This document shows positions 1-6,313 of a stretch of DNA of 13,085 nt, piece by piece (within the stretch, counting starts at the first letter, position 1; each line of letters opens with the position of its first letter). The notes below the pieces were generated by a model. That model worked only from the letters and a program-made list of their open reading frames with translations, had not been told where the DNA came from and did no database searches. Source of the stretch: JANXVV01 sp038230975 (GTDB lineage Bacteria > Planctomycetota > Phycisphaerae > Tepidisphaerales > Tepidisphaeraceae). A program made the translations under genes and the position numbers. The stretch lies in contig JBBRMF010000143.1 in the NCBI GenBank assembly GCA_038230975.1, forward strand, positions 1 to 13,085, given 5' to 3'.

Positions 1-42
1 CCCATCCGTCAAATAGATGCGAATCGTCTTTCCCAGCGCCAT
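1..42 (-). CDS. N-terminus of a leftward gene, possibly a GIY-YIG nuclease family protein (partial)
   Basis: Reading leftward from an ATG at 40-42, 14 codons remain before the window edge, giving MALGKTIRIYLTDG. A GGAG lies seven bases before the ATG, so this start is well supported. The peptide resembles the N-terminal strand that precedes the nuclease core in many bacterial GIY-YIG family proteins, which often begin 'GKTI.I.L.DG'. That match is from memory of the family and rests on very few residues, so the product is tentative. No catalytic motif is inside the window. The gene lies 94 bases downstream of the cupin gene on the same strand and could share its transcript. Confidence 0.45.
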   Translation of the reverse strand, partial: MALGKTIRIYLTDG

Positions 43-136
43 TGTCGAACTCCATTCAAGATCGAACGCACTAAAGAAATAGCCGGTCGCGTTTGAGTCG
101 GCTTATCTTGGCGTGACGATACTAACGATAGCAGAT

Positions 137-1408
137 CTACAGCTTCACCCCGCCAAGATACTTAATCACCGGCGCTTCGGGGTTCACTTCCGGGCCGAAA
201 TATCGCAGTAGAACCAGGGGTTCTACGCTCGATGTGTTCTCATACGTCACCCCGGCTTTGGCGGCGATTTCGGTGACGAAGACTTCATCATCGGTCAGTT
301 CATGGAAGCCGATCATCTTAGGGCTATTGAGTTTCAGCTTGTTCATTTTGCCTTCGCCTTGAACGCAGATGACGCTGGTGGCGCCGTTGTCTTTGATCGT
401 GACCTTTTGGCCGGGGAGGACGGTGAGTTCTTTGGCGGAGAAAAGTTGTTCGCCATGGACTTTGCCGTAGACGATCCATTTATCAAGGTAGCCGTCTTTG
501 GCTGAGCCGTGATGGACGATCGGTTCGAGGTAGTGGTTTTCCTTGAAGTGGGGATCGACGTTGGCTTCCCAGTCGAGTTGCTCGACGATGAAATCGAGGT
601 CGTGATGTTTTTCCTTCGGCATGTCTTTGACGAGCAACGCCCAGGGAACCTCGCGGCCTTCGACGAGGGATTGATACATGCCAAACACATCGGAGCCCCA
701 TTGCGGTTCGTAGGTGCAGAGTGAGCCGGGGGCGTGGAGGATGCAGGGGTGGATCAGCCAACCGCTGCCGGGTTTAAGGCGGAAGGCGTAGGAAAGATCG
801 AGGATGCCGTTGTCGCCGGTGTTCCAGTCTTCGAGCGTTTTGCGGACCTGGGCTTTGGTGGTGCCGGGGGCAAAACCCATGAAGGTGTAGGGGAAGTTAT
901 TGCCGGTGTTGTTGTGTTGCGGCGGGAAATAGTAGCTCTCGGGCTTGCCTTCCTGGCCGACCAGCGCGGCTTGCGCCTTGCTCTGGTGCATGTGATGCGG
1001 AATGGGGCCCATGTTATCGAAGAACTTGGAATAGACGGGCCATTTTTTGTACTTGGAGTAGATCGCGTCGCCGATGATTTTGCCGCCGAGTTCGTCGACG
1101 ACGTCTTTCAGTTGGAATCGCTCACCGTTGTGGATGACGTAGCTCTGACCTTCATCGGGCGTGCGGTTGTCGTTGGCGGCGGGGGTGGTGGAACCGAACC
1201 AGCGTTCATCAATGCCGCCGCGATTGAGACCGAAAGCGTAGAGATCTTTCGGATCGAGCTTGAGTCGCTTGCCGGGTTGGAGGAAAGAGCGCGGCACCCA
1301 GCAGGGGGCAAGTCGCAGTAAACCACCGCCGGCTTCCAGAGCCGCCTCGGCGGATTTCTTGACGTTACCGTTGAGGGTCTTCAATTCTTTGACGGAGGTG
1401 GCGGACAT
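137..1408 (-). CDS. Phosphomannose isomerase-like cupin protein
   Basis: A 423-residue soluble protein with the look of a class I (type I) mannose-6-phosphate isomerase, which interconverts mannose-6-phosphate and fructose-6-phosphate using one bound metal ion. Candidate metal ligands are visible in the expected order: HHMHQ at residues 138-142, the Glu of KPESYYF at 157, and the His of ILHAPGS at 225 inside a cupin-like GSGWLIHPCILHAPGS stretch. A second, C-terminal cupin-like region spans about residues 310-420. There is no signal peptide. The ATG at 1406-1408 is preceded by GAAAGG in the leader. The gene is divergent from pgi, whose product makes fructose-6-phosphate, so a sugar-phosphate role fits. 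The sequence is diverged from textbook ManA, and it could act on another phosphosugar or be a non-enzymatic cupin. Confidence 0.7.
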   Translation of the reverse strand: MSATSVKELKTLNGNVKKSAEAALEAGGGLLRLAPCWVPRSFLQPGKRLKLDPKDLYAFGLNRGGIDERWFGSTTPAANDNRTPDEGQSYVIHNGERFQLKDVVDELGGKIIGDAIYSKYKKWPVYSKFFDNMGPIPHHMHQSKAQAALVGQEGKPESYYFPPQHNNTGNNFPYTFMGFAPGTTKAQVRKTLEDWNTGDNGILDLSYAFRLKPGSGWLIHPCILHAPGSLCTYEPQWGSDVFGMYQSLVEGREVPWALLVKDMPKEKHHDLDFIVEQLDWEANVDPHFKENHYLEPIVHHGSAKDGYLDKWIVYGKVHGEQLFSAKELTVLPGQKVTIKDNGATSVICVQGEGKMNKLKLNSPKMIGFHELTDDEVFVTEIAAKAGVTYENTSSVEPLVLLRYFGPEVNPEAPVIKYLGGVKL

Positions 1409-1532
1409 ACGGGGCCTTTCGGGTGATGAGGGAAATAAATCTCAGCTTTGGTAAGGATTCTAAACAAAATAAGGGGAATGAAAACCCACCCAACCCATCC
1501 ATCGCAACTTAGAATAGTCTGGCAGAAAATGG

Positions 1533-1628
1533 CCACAGAGGCACAGAGACACAGAGAAAATCACAAATACAGGAATTTAAATAATGGCTTCTCTCTGTCT
1601 CTTGCTCCGTGTCTCTGTGCCTCTGTGG
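1533..1628. repeat. Imperfect inverted repeat, 24-base arms (CCACAGAGGCACAGAGACAC type)
   Basis: The left arm (1533-1556) starts CCACAGAGGCACAGAGACAC. The right arm (1605-1628) is its reverse complement with a single mismatch (acagag against acggag). The arms are separated by 48 bases rich in A and T. A long hairpin could form in DNA or RNA. The low-complexity 'cacagag' wording is of the kind found as dispersed intergenic repeats in planctomycete and acidobacterial genomes, but that comparison is from memory. The position between divergent genes argues against a terminator role for either neighbour. Confidence 0.75.
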
Positions 1629-1673
1629 TTTTTCCTTAGAGGTGTGCGTTAAGTCGCGCCGAGGTGCCAACCC

Positions 1674-1739
1674 TTCTGCCGGAGTTCCTCGGGAACGGAG
1701 GCTGTAATTCATGGCGTTCGGTGGTATTCTCCGGCAGAA
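1674..1739. promoter_or_regulatory. 11-base perfect inverted repeat just upstream of pgi
   Basis: TTCTGCCGGAG (1674-1684) and CTCCGGCAGAA (1729-1739) are exact reverse complements 44 bases apart. A smaller palindrome, GTTCC-TCG-GGAAC (1684-1696), starts at the end of the left arm. The element ends 32 bases before the pgi ATG, so it could be a folded leader RNA or a two-site operator. No known riboswitch class is recognised and no function is claimed. Confidence 0.45.
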
Positions 1740-1771
1740 TTCGTACGGTTTGGAAAACGAGAGGAAACGCC

Positions 1772-3415
1772 ATGAGCACGCTGACTCAATCACTGGAATG
1801 GAAAGCATTGGAATCGCATCACGCGAAGATTTCGCGGCAGCAGATGCGGGATTTTTTTCGGGAGGATTCGCAGCGATTCGATCATTTCTCGCTCCAGTTT
1901 GAAGACATCCTGCTGGATTATTCCAAGAATCGCGTGACGCAGGAGACGATGGACCTGCTGCGAAAGTTGGCGTTGGCGGCGGAGTTGCCGAAGTGGACGG
2001 AGAAGATGTTTGGCGGGGAGAAGATCAATGTGACGGAAGATCGGGCGGTGCTGCATGTGGCGTTGCGGAACCGGTCGAACACGCCGATCCCGGTCGATGG
2101 AAAAGATGTGATGCCGGCGGTGAATGCGGTGCTGAAGCACATGCGACAATTCACCGAAGCCGTGCGCGGCGGGCAGTGGACGGGATATACCGGCAAGCGG
2201 ATTACGGACATTGTAAATATCGGGATCGGGGGGAGTGATCTCGGGCCGGTGATGGTCACTGAGGCGCTGAAGCCCTATGCGGCGGGTAGTCTGAAAGTGC
2301 ATTTTGTGTCGAATGTGGATGGCACGCACATCGCCGAGGCGGTGAAGCAGCTCAATCCGGAGACGACTCTCTTTATCATTGCATCTAAAACATTCACCAC
2401 ACAAGAAACATTGGCCAATGCGCATTCGGCCCGCGATTGGTTTTTGAAGTCGGCCAAGGATGAAAAAGCGGTGGCGAAGCATTTCGTGGCACTTTCTACC
2501 AATGCAATAGAAGTGGCGAAGTTTGGGATTGATACGAAGAATATGTTTGAGTTTTGGGATTGGGTGGGTGGCCGCTATTCGCTGTGGTCGGCGATTGGAA
2601 TGTCGATCGCACTTTTTATCGGAATGGATCATTTCGAGGCGATGCTTGAAGGGGCGCATGCGATGGATGGGCATTTTCGCACGGCAACGCTTGAGCAGAA
2701 TTTACCGGTGACGCTGGCGCTGATCGGGTTGTGGTACAACAACTTTTTCGGTGCGCAGACGGAAGCGATCTTGCCATATGATCAATACATGTCCCGATTC
2801 GCGGCATACTTTCAGCAGGGGGATATGGAGAGCAACGGCAAGAGCGTGACGCGGGACGGGCAGCAGGTGGATTACCAGACCGGGCCGGTGATCTGGGGTG
2901 AGCCGGGCACGAATGGGCAACATGCTTTTTATCAGTTGATCCATCAGGGGACGAAGTTGATTCCGTGCGATTTTCTTGCGCCGATCGAGACACAAAACCC
3001 GATTGGCGATCATCATCGAATTTTGATGTCGAACTACTTTGCGCAGACGGAAGCGCTGATGAAGGGAAAGACCGAAGCAGAGGTTCGGAAGGAATTGCAG
3101 GCGGGGGGTTTGAGCGGCGAGGCGTTGGAGAAGCTGGTGCCTCACAAGGTGTTTGAGGGGAATCGACCGACGAATTCGATTCTGTTTCAGAAGCTGACGC
3201 CGCGCACGCTGGGGTCGCTGATTGCGCTGTATGAGCACAAGATTTTTACGCAGGGGATCATCTGGCGGATTAATTCATTCGATCAATGGGGCGTTGAGTT
3301 GGGAAAGCAGTTGGCCAAGGCGATCCTGCCGGAGATGGAGGCGGCCGGTCCGGTGACGTCGCACGATTCATCGACGAACGGGCTGATTAATTTTTACAAG
3401 GAACGGGCTCGTTAA
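1772..3415 (+). CDS. pgi: Glucose-6-phosphate isomerase
   Basis: This enzyme interconverts glucose-6-phosphate and fructose-6-phosphate in the cytoplasm, in glycolysis and gluconeogenesis. The protein is 547 residues, close to the 549 of the E. coli enzyme. Visible landmarks are GIGGSDLGP at 151-159, the phosphate-binding SKTFTTQET at 205-213, signature 1 DWVGGRYSLWSAIG at 263-276, and signature 2 GIIWRINSFDQWGVELGK at 495-512. The catalytic residues fall where expected: Glu353 in GDMESNGKS, His384 in NGQHAFYQL and Lys512 at the end of signature 2. The frame is open upstream to 1664, but the ATG at 1772 (MSTLTQSLEWKALESH) gives the normal family N-terminus and follows GAGAGG at a good distance, so it is preferred. 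The gene converges with the ArsR-type gene, with only 30 bases between their ends. Confidence 0.97.
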   Translation: MSTLTQSLEWKALESHHAKISRQQMRDFFREDSQRFDHFSLQFEDILLDYSKNRVTQETMDLLRKLALAAELPKWTEKMFGGEKINVTEDRAVLHVALRNRSNTPIPVDGKDVMPAVNAVLKHMRQFTEAVRGGQWTGYTGKRITDIVNIGIGGSDLGPVMVTEALKPYAAGSLKVHFVSNVDGTHIAEAVKQLNPETTLFIIASKTFTTQETLANAHSARDWFLKSAKDEKAVAKHFVALSTNAIEVAKFGIDTKNMFEFWDWVGGRYSLWSAIGMSIALFIGMDHFEAMLEGAHAMDGHFRTATLEQNLPVTLALIGLWYNNFFGAQTEAILPYDQYMSRFAAYFQQGDMESNGKSVTRDGQQVDYQTGPVIWGEPGTNGQHAFYQLIHQGTKLIPCDFLAPIETQNPIGDHHRILMSNYFAQTEALMKGKTEAEVRKELQAGGLSGEALEKLVPHKVFEGNRPTNSILFQKLTPRTLGSLIALYEHKIFTQGIIWRINSFDQWGVELGKQLAKAILPEMEAAGPVTSHDSSTNGLINFYKERAR

Positions 3416-3423
3416 AATTGATT

Positions 3424-3446
3424 TGCCACGAAGGCACGAAGAGCAC
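3424..3446. repeat. Short 'CCACGAAGGCACGAAGAGCA' repeat-like tract
   Basis: The 30-base gap between the convergent pgi and ArsR genes is largely the tract gccacgaaggcacgaagagc, an internally repetitive sequence (cacgaag twice). Its composition resembles the 'cacagag' element upstream of pgi. Only one copy is present in this window. No clear terminator hairpin is seen here. Confidence 0.3.
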
Positions 3447-3772
3447 TAAATCGACGCGGCCAAAACCGCTTTCATCAACCCGGGGAATTTGGCGTCGAGG
3501 GCTTTTCGGTTGAGGCTTGTGAGATGGCGGGTGCCTTCGGCGCGCACGGCGATAACGCCGGCCTCGCGGAGCACTTTGAAATGGTGGGAAAGCGTGGCCT
3601 TGGGCAAATCCAGACCAAATTCATTGCAGGCCCGTTCACGTTCAGCGGCCAGGTGAACGATTCGTAAACGAACCGGATCGCTCAGTGCCTGAAGCAAGTC
3701 TGCAAGCGGTAAATCATAGGGCAAACGTTCGCTTGGTGCGTCTTTTGGATTTTTCTTCGGGCACGAGTTCAC
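3446..3772 (-). CDS. ArsR/SmtB-family winged-helix transcriptional repressor
   Basis: A DNA-binding repressor of the ArsR type. With a GTG start at 3772 it has 108 residues, normal for the family. The opening helix reads DLLQALSDPVRLRIVHLAAE, and the recognition helix region is LPKATLSHHFKVLREAGVI (about residues 57-75), followed by the wing VRAEGTRHLTSLN. The classical CXC metal-binding motif of arsenic sensors is absent. A Cys follows RERA ahead of the recognition helix, so a redox or electrophile signal is as likely as a metal. The frame is open further upstream to a GTG at 3889, but that would place the N-terminus over the promoter of the divergent nitroreductase. A TTG at 3724 (MPYDLPLADLL) is a third possibility. 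It is divergent from the nitroreductase and probably represses both itself and that gene. Confidence 0.87.
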   Translation of the reverse strand: MNSCPKKNPKDAPSERLPYDLPLADLLQALSDPVRLRIVHLAAERERACNEFGLDLPKATLSHHFKVLREAGVIAVRAEGTRHLTSLNRKALDAKFPGLMKAVLAASI

Positions 3773-3796
3773 TCGAACATCATAGGGATAGTTCGA
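3773..3796. promoter_or_regulatory. Probable ArsR-type operator 1 (TCGAAC-N12-GTTCGA)
   Basis: TCGAAC at 3773-3778 and GTTCGA at 3791-3796 form an inverted repeat directly against the proposed GTG start of the repressor gene. Read leftward, the distal half-site extends to TCGAACTAT, the same nine bases found in operator 2. The position fits negative autoregulation. It is inferred from symmetry and gene context only. Confidence 0.55.
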
Positions 3797-3862
3797 ATAA
3801 AATGGAATTACCTGATTTGGGCAGTTGTCTTTTTTCGCGGTGGGCCCTAATGTACTTCTTTC

Positions 3863-3880
3863 GTTCGAGAAAAGTCGAAC
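3863..3880. promoter_or_regulatory. Probable ArsR-type operator 2 (GTTCGAGAAAAGTCGAAC)
   Basis: An 18-base palindrome with six-base arms GTTCGA (3863-3868) and TCGAAC (3875-3880) around a six-base spacer. It lies immediately before TATATA (3881-3886), a good -10 candidate for the nitroreductase promoter, so a bound repressor would block RNA polymerase. The half-site TCGAACTAT is shared with operator 1 in the opposite orientation. Confidence 0.6.
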
Positions 3881-3886
3881 TATATA
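3881..3886 (+). promoter_or_regulatory. Candidate -10 box of the nitroreductase promoter
   Basis: TATATA sits 24 bases before the nitroreductase ATG. A -35 element would fall near 3858-3863, where the sequence is only a weak match. The core promoter would then enclose operator 2, as expected for a repressed gene. Confidence 0.35.
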
Positions 3887-3910
3887 CACCCTTTTGTCCC
3901 TGGAGAAAAC

Positions 3911-4579
3911 ATGAGCACTGCCACTTTATCGAATCATCGGGTTTTGGAAACCGGCGAGTTGTTGGGCCAGTTGAATTGGCGTTACGCGACAAAGCAATTC
4001 GACCCAACGAAGAAAATATCAGCTGAGGATTGGGCGACTCTGGAGAAGGCATTGGTTTTGACGGCTTCCAGTTTTGGATTGCAGCCGTGGAAATTTGTCG
4101 TTGTGAAAAATCCGGCGGTTCGGGAGAAGCTGATGGCTGCCTCGTGGGGGCAGAAGCAGGTGGTCGAGGCATCGCATCTGGTAATTTTTGCCGCCAGGAA
4201 CGGCATGGGCGAAGCGGATGTGAAGCGCCTGATTGATCGCACGGCCGAATTGCGCGGAACGACGGTTGAATCGCTGGAGCAGTATCGGCAGGTAATGGTG
4301 GGTTCGCTTGCCAAAATGGGATCGAGTGTCGATGCTTGGTCAGCGCGGCAGGTATATATCGCGCTGGGGAATTTTCTGACATCGGCGGCGGTACTGGGAA
4401 TTGATGCCTGCCCGATGGAAGGTTTTGATCCCGTTCAGCACAATCAAATTCTCGGCCTGACCGCCAAAGGCTATTCGGCAGTGGTGATGGCCACTGTTGG
4501 ATATCGGGCCGAAGCGGATAGGTATGCAACTGCTCCGAAAGTTCGGTTCAAGGCTGAAGAAGTGATCGAGCACGTGTGA
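3911..4579 (+). CDS. Nitroreductase family NAD(P)H-dependent oxidoreductase
   Basis: A 222-residue FMN-dependent oxidoreductase of the NfsB/YdgI-like nitroreductase fold, expected to be a cytoplasmic dimer that uses NAD(P)H to reduce quinones, nitroaromatics or similar electrophiles. The FMN phosphate-binding start RYATKQFD is at 24-31, SSFGLQPWKFVVV at 53-65, the conserved CPMEGFDP at 167-174, and the closing GYRAEADRYATAPKVRF at 197-213. The ATG at 3911 follows GGAGAAAAC, a good ribosome site. The gene is divergent from an ArsR-type repressor, with palindromic sites in between, so it is probably inducible. The real substrate cannot be told from sequence. Confidence 0.92.
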   Translation: MSTATLSNHRVLETGELLGQLNWRYATKQFDPTKKISAEDWATLEKALVLTASSFGLQPWKFVVVKNPAVREKLMAASWGQKQVVEASHLVIFAARNGMGEADVKRLIDRTAELRGTTVESLEQYRQVMVGSLAKMGSSVDAWSARQVYIALGNFLTSAAVLGIDACPMEGFDPVQHNQILGLTAKGYSAVVMATVGYRAEADRYATAPKVRFKAEEVIEHV

Positions 4580-4616
4580 GCCGTGCCGGAGCAATTTTCA
4601 CTTTCGTGTAACAATG

Positions 4617-4693
4617 ATGTAGGGTGGGTGTACTCACCCACCGTTTGAATTTCGCCGCAGAACCAACGGTGGGTGAGTACACCCACCCAACAT
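4617..4693. repeat. Long inverted repeat / hairpin with nested palindromes
   Basis: The arms 4617-4645 and 4665-4693 pair over 29 positions with one mismatch; the inner 24 pairs (4622-4645 with 4665-4688) are perfect. The loop is 19 bases. Each arm also contains its own palindrome, GGTGGGTG-TACT-CACCCACC on the left, so alternative folds are possible. It lies between the nitroreductase stop (4579) and the SDR start (4719). It could weaken readthrough as a terminator-like structure, although no T-run follows it. It looks like a REP-type mobile intergenic repeat. Confidence 0.8.
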
Positions 4694-4718
4694 AAACCTT
4701 AATGGACGAGGATTTACC

Positions 4719-5477
4719 ATGGAATCATTTAAAAATAAAATCGTTTTGGTGACCGGTGGAACGACGGGTATTGGCCGCGCGACGGCGGTGGCGTACGCGA
4801 AAGCCGGTGCGAAGGTGGTGGTGGCCGGGCGTCGGGTGGAAGAAGGCAACGAGACGGTCAAGCAGATTCAGAAGGCGGGCAGTGAGGGGTTGTTCGTCAA
4901 GACCGATATCACGAAAGAAGCGGATGTGAAAGCGCTGGTCGACCAGACGATCAAGACATTTGGCCGGCTGGATATCGCGTTCAATAACGCAGGCGTCGAA
5001 ACGTTGGGACCTATCACAGATGCCACACCGGAGCAGTTCCATCAGGTATTTGATGTGAATGTGCTGGGTGTGATTCTCAGTTTGAAATATGAGATCCCGG
5101 CGATGCTGAAGACGGGCGGAGGATCGATCGTCAACACGTCGAGTGTTGCCGGTTTTGTCGGCATGGCGAATGTTTCGTTGTATGCGGCGACGAAGCATGC
5201 GGTGATCGGTTTGACCAAAGCAACCGCGCTTGAGTACGCCAAGCAGAATATTCGCGTGAATGGCGTTGCCCCGGCTGCGATCGAGAGCGAAATGTTCACG
5301 CGGTTTGCCGGTGATCCTGGGAGTGAGGGCCGGAAATTTATGGCCGGCTTGCACCCGGTCGGTCGAATCGGCACGGGGGATGAAGTGGCGGCGGCAGTAA
5401 TGTTCCTTTCAAGCGACAAGGCATCTTTTATTACCGGGCAAACGCTGGGTGTCGACGGCGGGTTCACGGCGCAGTAG
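4719..5477 (+). CDS. Short-chain dehydrogenase/reductase (classical SDR)
   Basis: A 252-residue classical SDR that should carry out NAD(P)-dependent oxidation or reduction of an alcohol/ketone pair in the cytoplasm. The Rossmann cofactor motif TGGTTGIG is at 12-19, NNAG at 89-92, the catalytic Ser at 142 (IVNTSSVAG), and the YAATK active site at Tyr155/Lys159. The typical C-terminal SSDKASFITGQTLGVDGG is at about 231-248. AGRR after the second strand hints at NADPH use, which is an inference. GAGG seven bases before the ATG supports the start. It may be cotranscribed with the SDR 31 bases downstream, and perhaps with the nitroreductase upstream if the hairpin is read through. The substrate is unknown. 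Confidence 0.93.
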   Translation: MESFKNKIVLVTGGTTGIGRATAVAYAKAGAKVVVAGRRVEEGNETVKQIQKAGSEGLFVKTDITKEADVKALVDQTIKTFGRLDIAFNNAGVETLGPITDATPEQFHQVFDVNVLGVILSLKYEIPAMLKTGGGSIVNTSSVAGFVGMANVSLYAATKHAVIGLTKATALEYAKQNIRVNGVAPAAIESEMFTRFAGDPGSEGRKFMAGLHPVGRIGTGDEVAAAVMFLSSDKASFITGQTLGVDGGFTAQ

Positions 5478-5508
5478 TGTTTCGCGTCGGTGAGATCGGA
5501 GTTTATTT

Positions 5509-6243
5509 ATGGCCTCTTTTAACGGAAAAGTTGCCCTGGTCACGGGCGCGAATAAGGGTATCGGCCTTGAAACCAGCCGACAGTTGGCCCGCCAGGGATT
5601 TACTGTGCTGCTTGGGTCGCGAGATCAAAGTCGCGGCATCGACGCCGAAAAAAAGCTTCGCGATGAAGGACTGGAAGTTCATCAGATAAAGCTGGATGTC
5701 GCTGAACCGGCAGATCGGGCGGCGGTGGCGAAGACGATCCGGGAAAAATTTGGCCGACTTGATGTGCTGGTCAACAACGCCGCCACGATGCTGGATCGGG
5801 CGTTCAAAACCAGTGAAGTGTCGGCGGATATTCTCCGTCGCACGTTTGATCTGAACTTCTTTGCGACGGTGGCATTGACGCAGGAATTACTGCCGTTGAT
5901 TTTGAAAAGCGCGGCTGGCCGTATCGTGAATGTGTCAAGCAATCTGGCTTCGCTTTTGCGGCATGGTGATCCGAGCTCGTCCATTTATGGGGTCAAGTAT
6001 CTGGCGTATGATGCCTCGAAAACGGCGTTAAATGCGTTTACGGTTCATCTGGCCCATGAGTTAAAAGACACACCGGTGAAGGTCAATTCCGCGCATCCGG
6101 GTTGGGTAAAAACCGACATGGGCGGAGACGAAGCGCCGATGGCGATCATCGATGGCGCGAAGACCAGCGTACAACTCGCGACGCTTCCTGCCGATGGGCC
6201 GACGGGGGGGTTCTTTCATCTTGGTGAATCGATTCCCTGGTAG
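5509..6243 (+). CDS. Short-chain dehydrogenase/reductase, carbonyl reductase-like
   Basis: A second SDR, 244 residues, of the carbonyl-reductase-like subgroup. TGANKGIG is at 12-19 and NNAA at 89-92 in place of NNAG. The catalytic Ser is in NVSS at 143-144, and YDASK gives Tyr167/Lys171. HPGWVKTDMGG at 197-207 and the closing GPTGGFFHLGESIPW are typical of plant- and bacterial-type carbonyl reductases. It differs clearly from the preceding SDR in its N-terminal and C-terminal halves, so the pair is not a recent tandem duplication. GGAG lies seven bases before the ATG. The 31-base spacing to the upstream SDR suggests one transcript. NADPH-dependent reduction of a reactive carbonyl is the most likely activity. 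Confidence 0.92.
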   Translation: MASFNGKVALVTGANKGIGLETSRQLARQGFTVLLGSRDQSRGIDAEKKLRDEGLEVHQIKLDVAEPADRAAVAKTIREKFGRLDVLVNNAATMLDRAFKTSEVSADILRRTFDLNFFATVALTQELLPLILKSAAGRIVNVSSNLASLLRHGDPSSSIYGVKYLAYDASKTALNAFTVHLAHELKDTPVKVNSAHPGWVKTDMGGDEAPMAIIDGAKTSVQLATLPADGPTGGFFHLGESIPW

Positions 6244-6313
6244 ATCTCTCCGTTTTGTAGTCGCCGGGGACCAGATGCTTGCTCGTTCAATATTTCCGGG
6301 GACGATAGGTGAC

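Larger units (their letters stand above)
1409..1771. other. Divergent intergenic region between the cupin gene and pgi
   Basis: This 363-base space has no convincing gene. It must contain promoters for both flanking genes, but no strong -35/-10 pair stands out. On the leftward side TTGTTT near 1465 is only a weak -35 candidate. It holds two inverted repeats, annotated separately: a 24-base 'cacagag' repeat pair (1533-1628) and an 11-base perfect pair (1674-1739). Short open frames crossing it are produced by the repeat and by an upstream extension of the pgi frame. Confidence 0.6.

Noticed and set aside
734..1321. A rightward open frame of 195 codons opposite the cupin gene
   Set aside because: The Gly/Val/Glu-rich translation has no family resemblance, and the opposite strand has a complete cupin protein with metal ligands.
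1664..1771. A 36-codon upstream extension of pgi
   Set aside because: It is translated from the intergenic inverted repeat, has no family similarity, and a better start with a ribosome site lies at 1772.
1790..2674. A leftward open frame of 294 codons opposite pgi
   Set aside because: Its Arg/His-rich translation is a shadow of the pgi reading frame, and pgi is certain from its catalytic residues and signatures.
3780..4529. A leftward open frame of 249 codons opposite the nitroreductase
   Set aside because: The Pro/Ser/Arg-rich translation has no domain, and it would run over the operator region and the nitroreductase gene.
4719..6243. Tandem duplication of one SDR gene
   Set aside because: The two proteins share only the general SDR motifs; their active-site contexts (YAATK against YDASK) and C-termini belong to different subgroups.
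6152..6313. A 54-codon upstream extension of the COG0720 gene
   Set aside because: It overlaps the end of the preceding SDR in another frame and is absent from the family; the ATG at 6314 gives the normal N-terminus.
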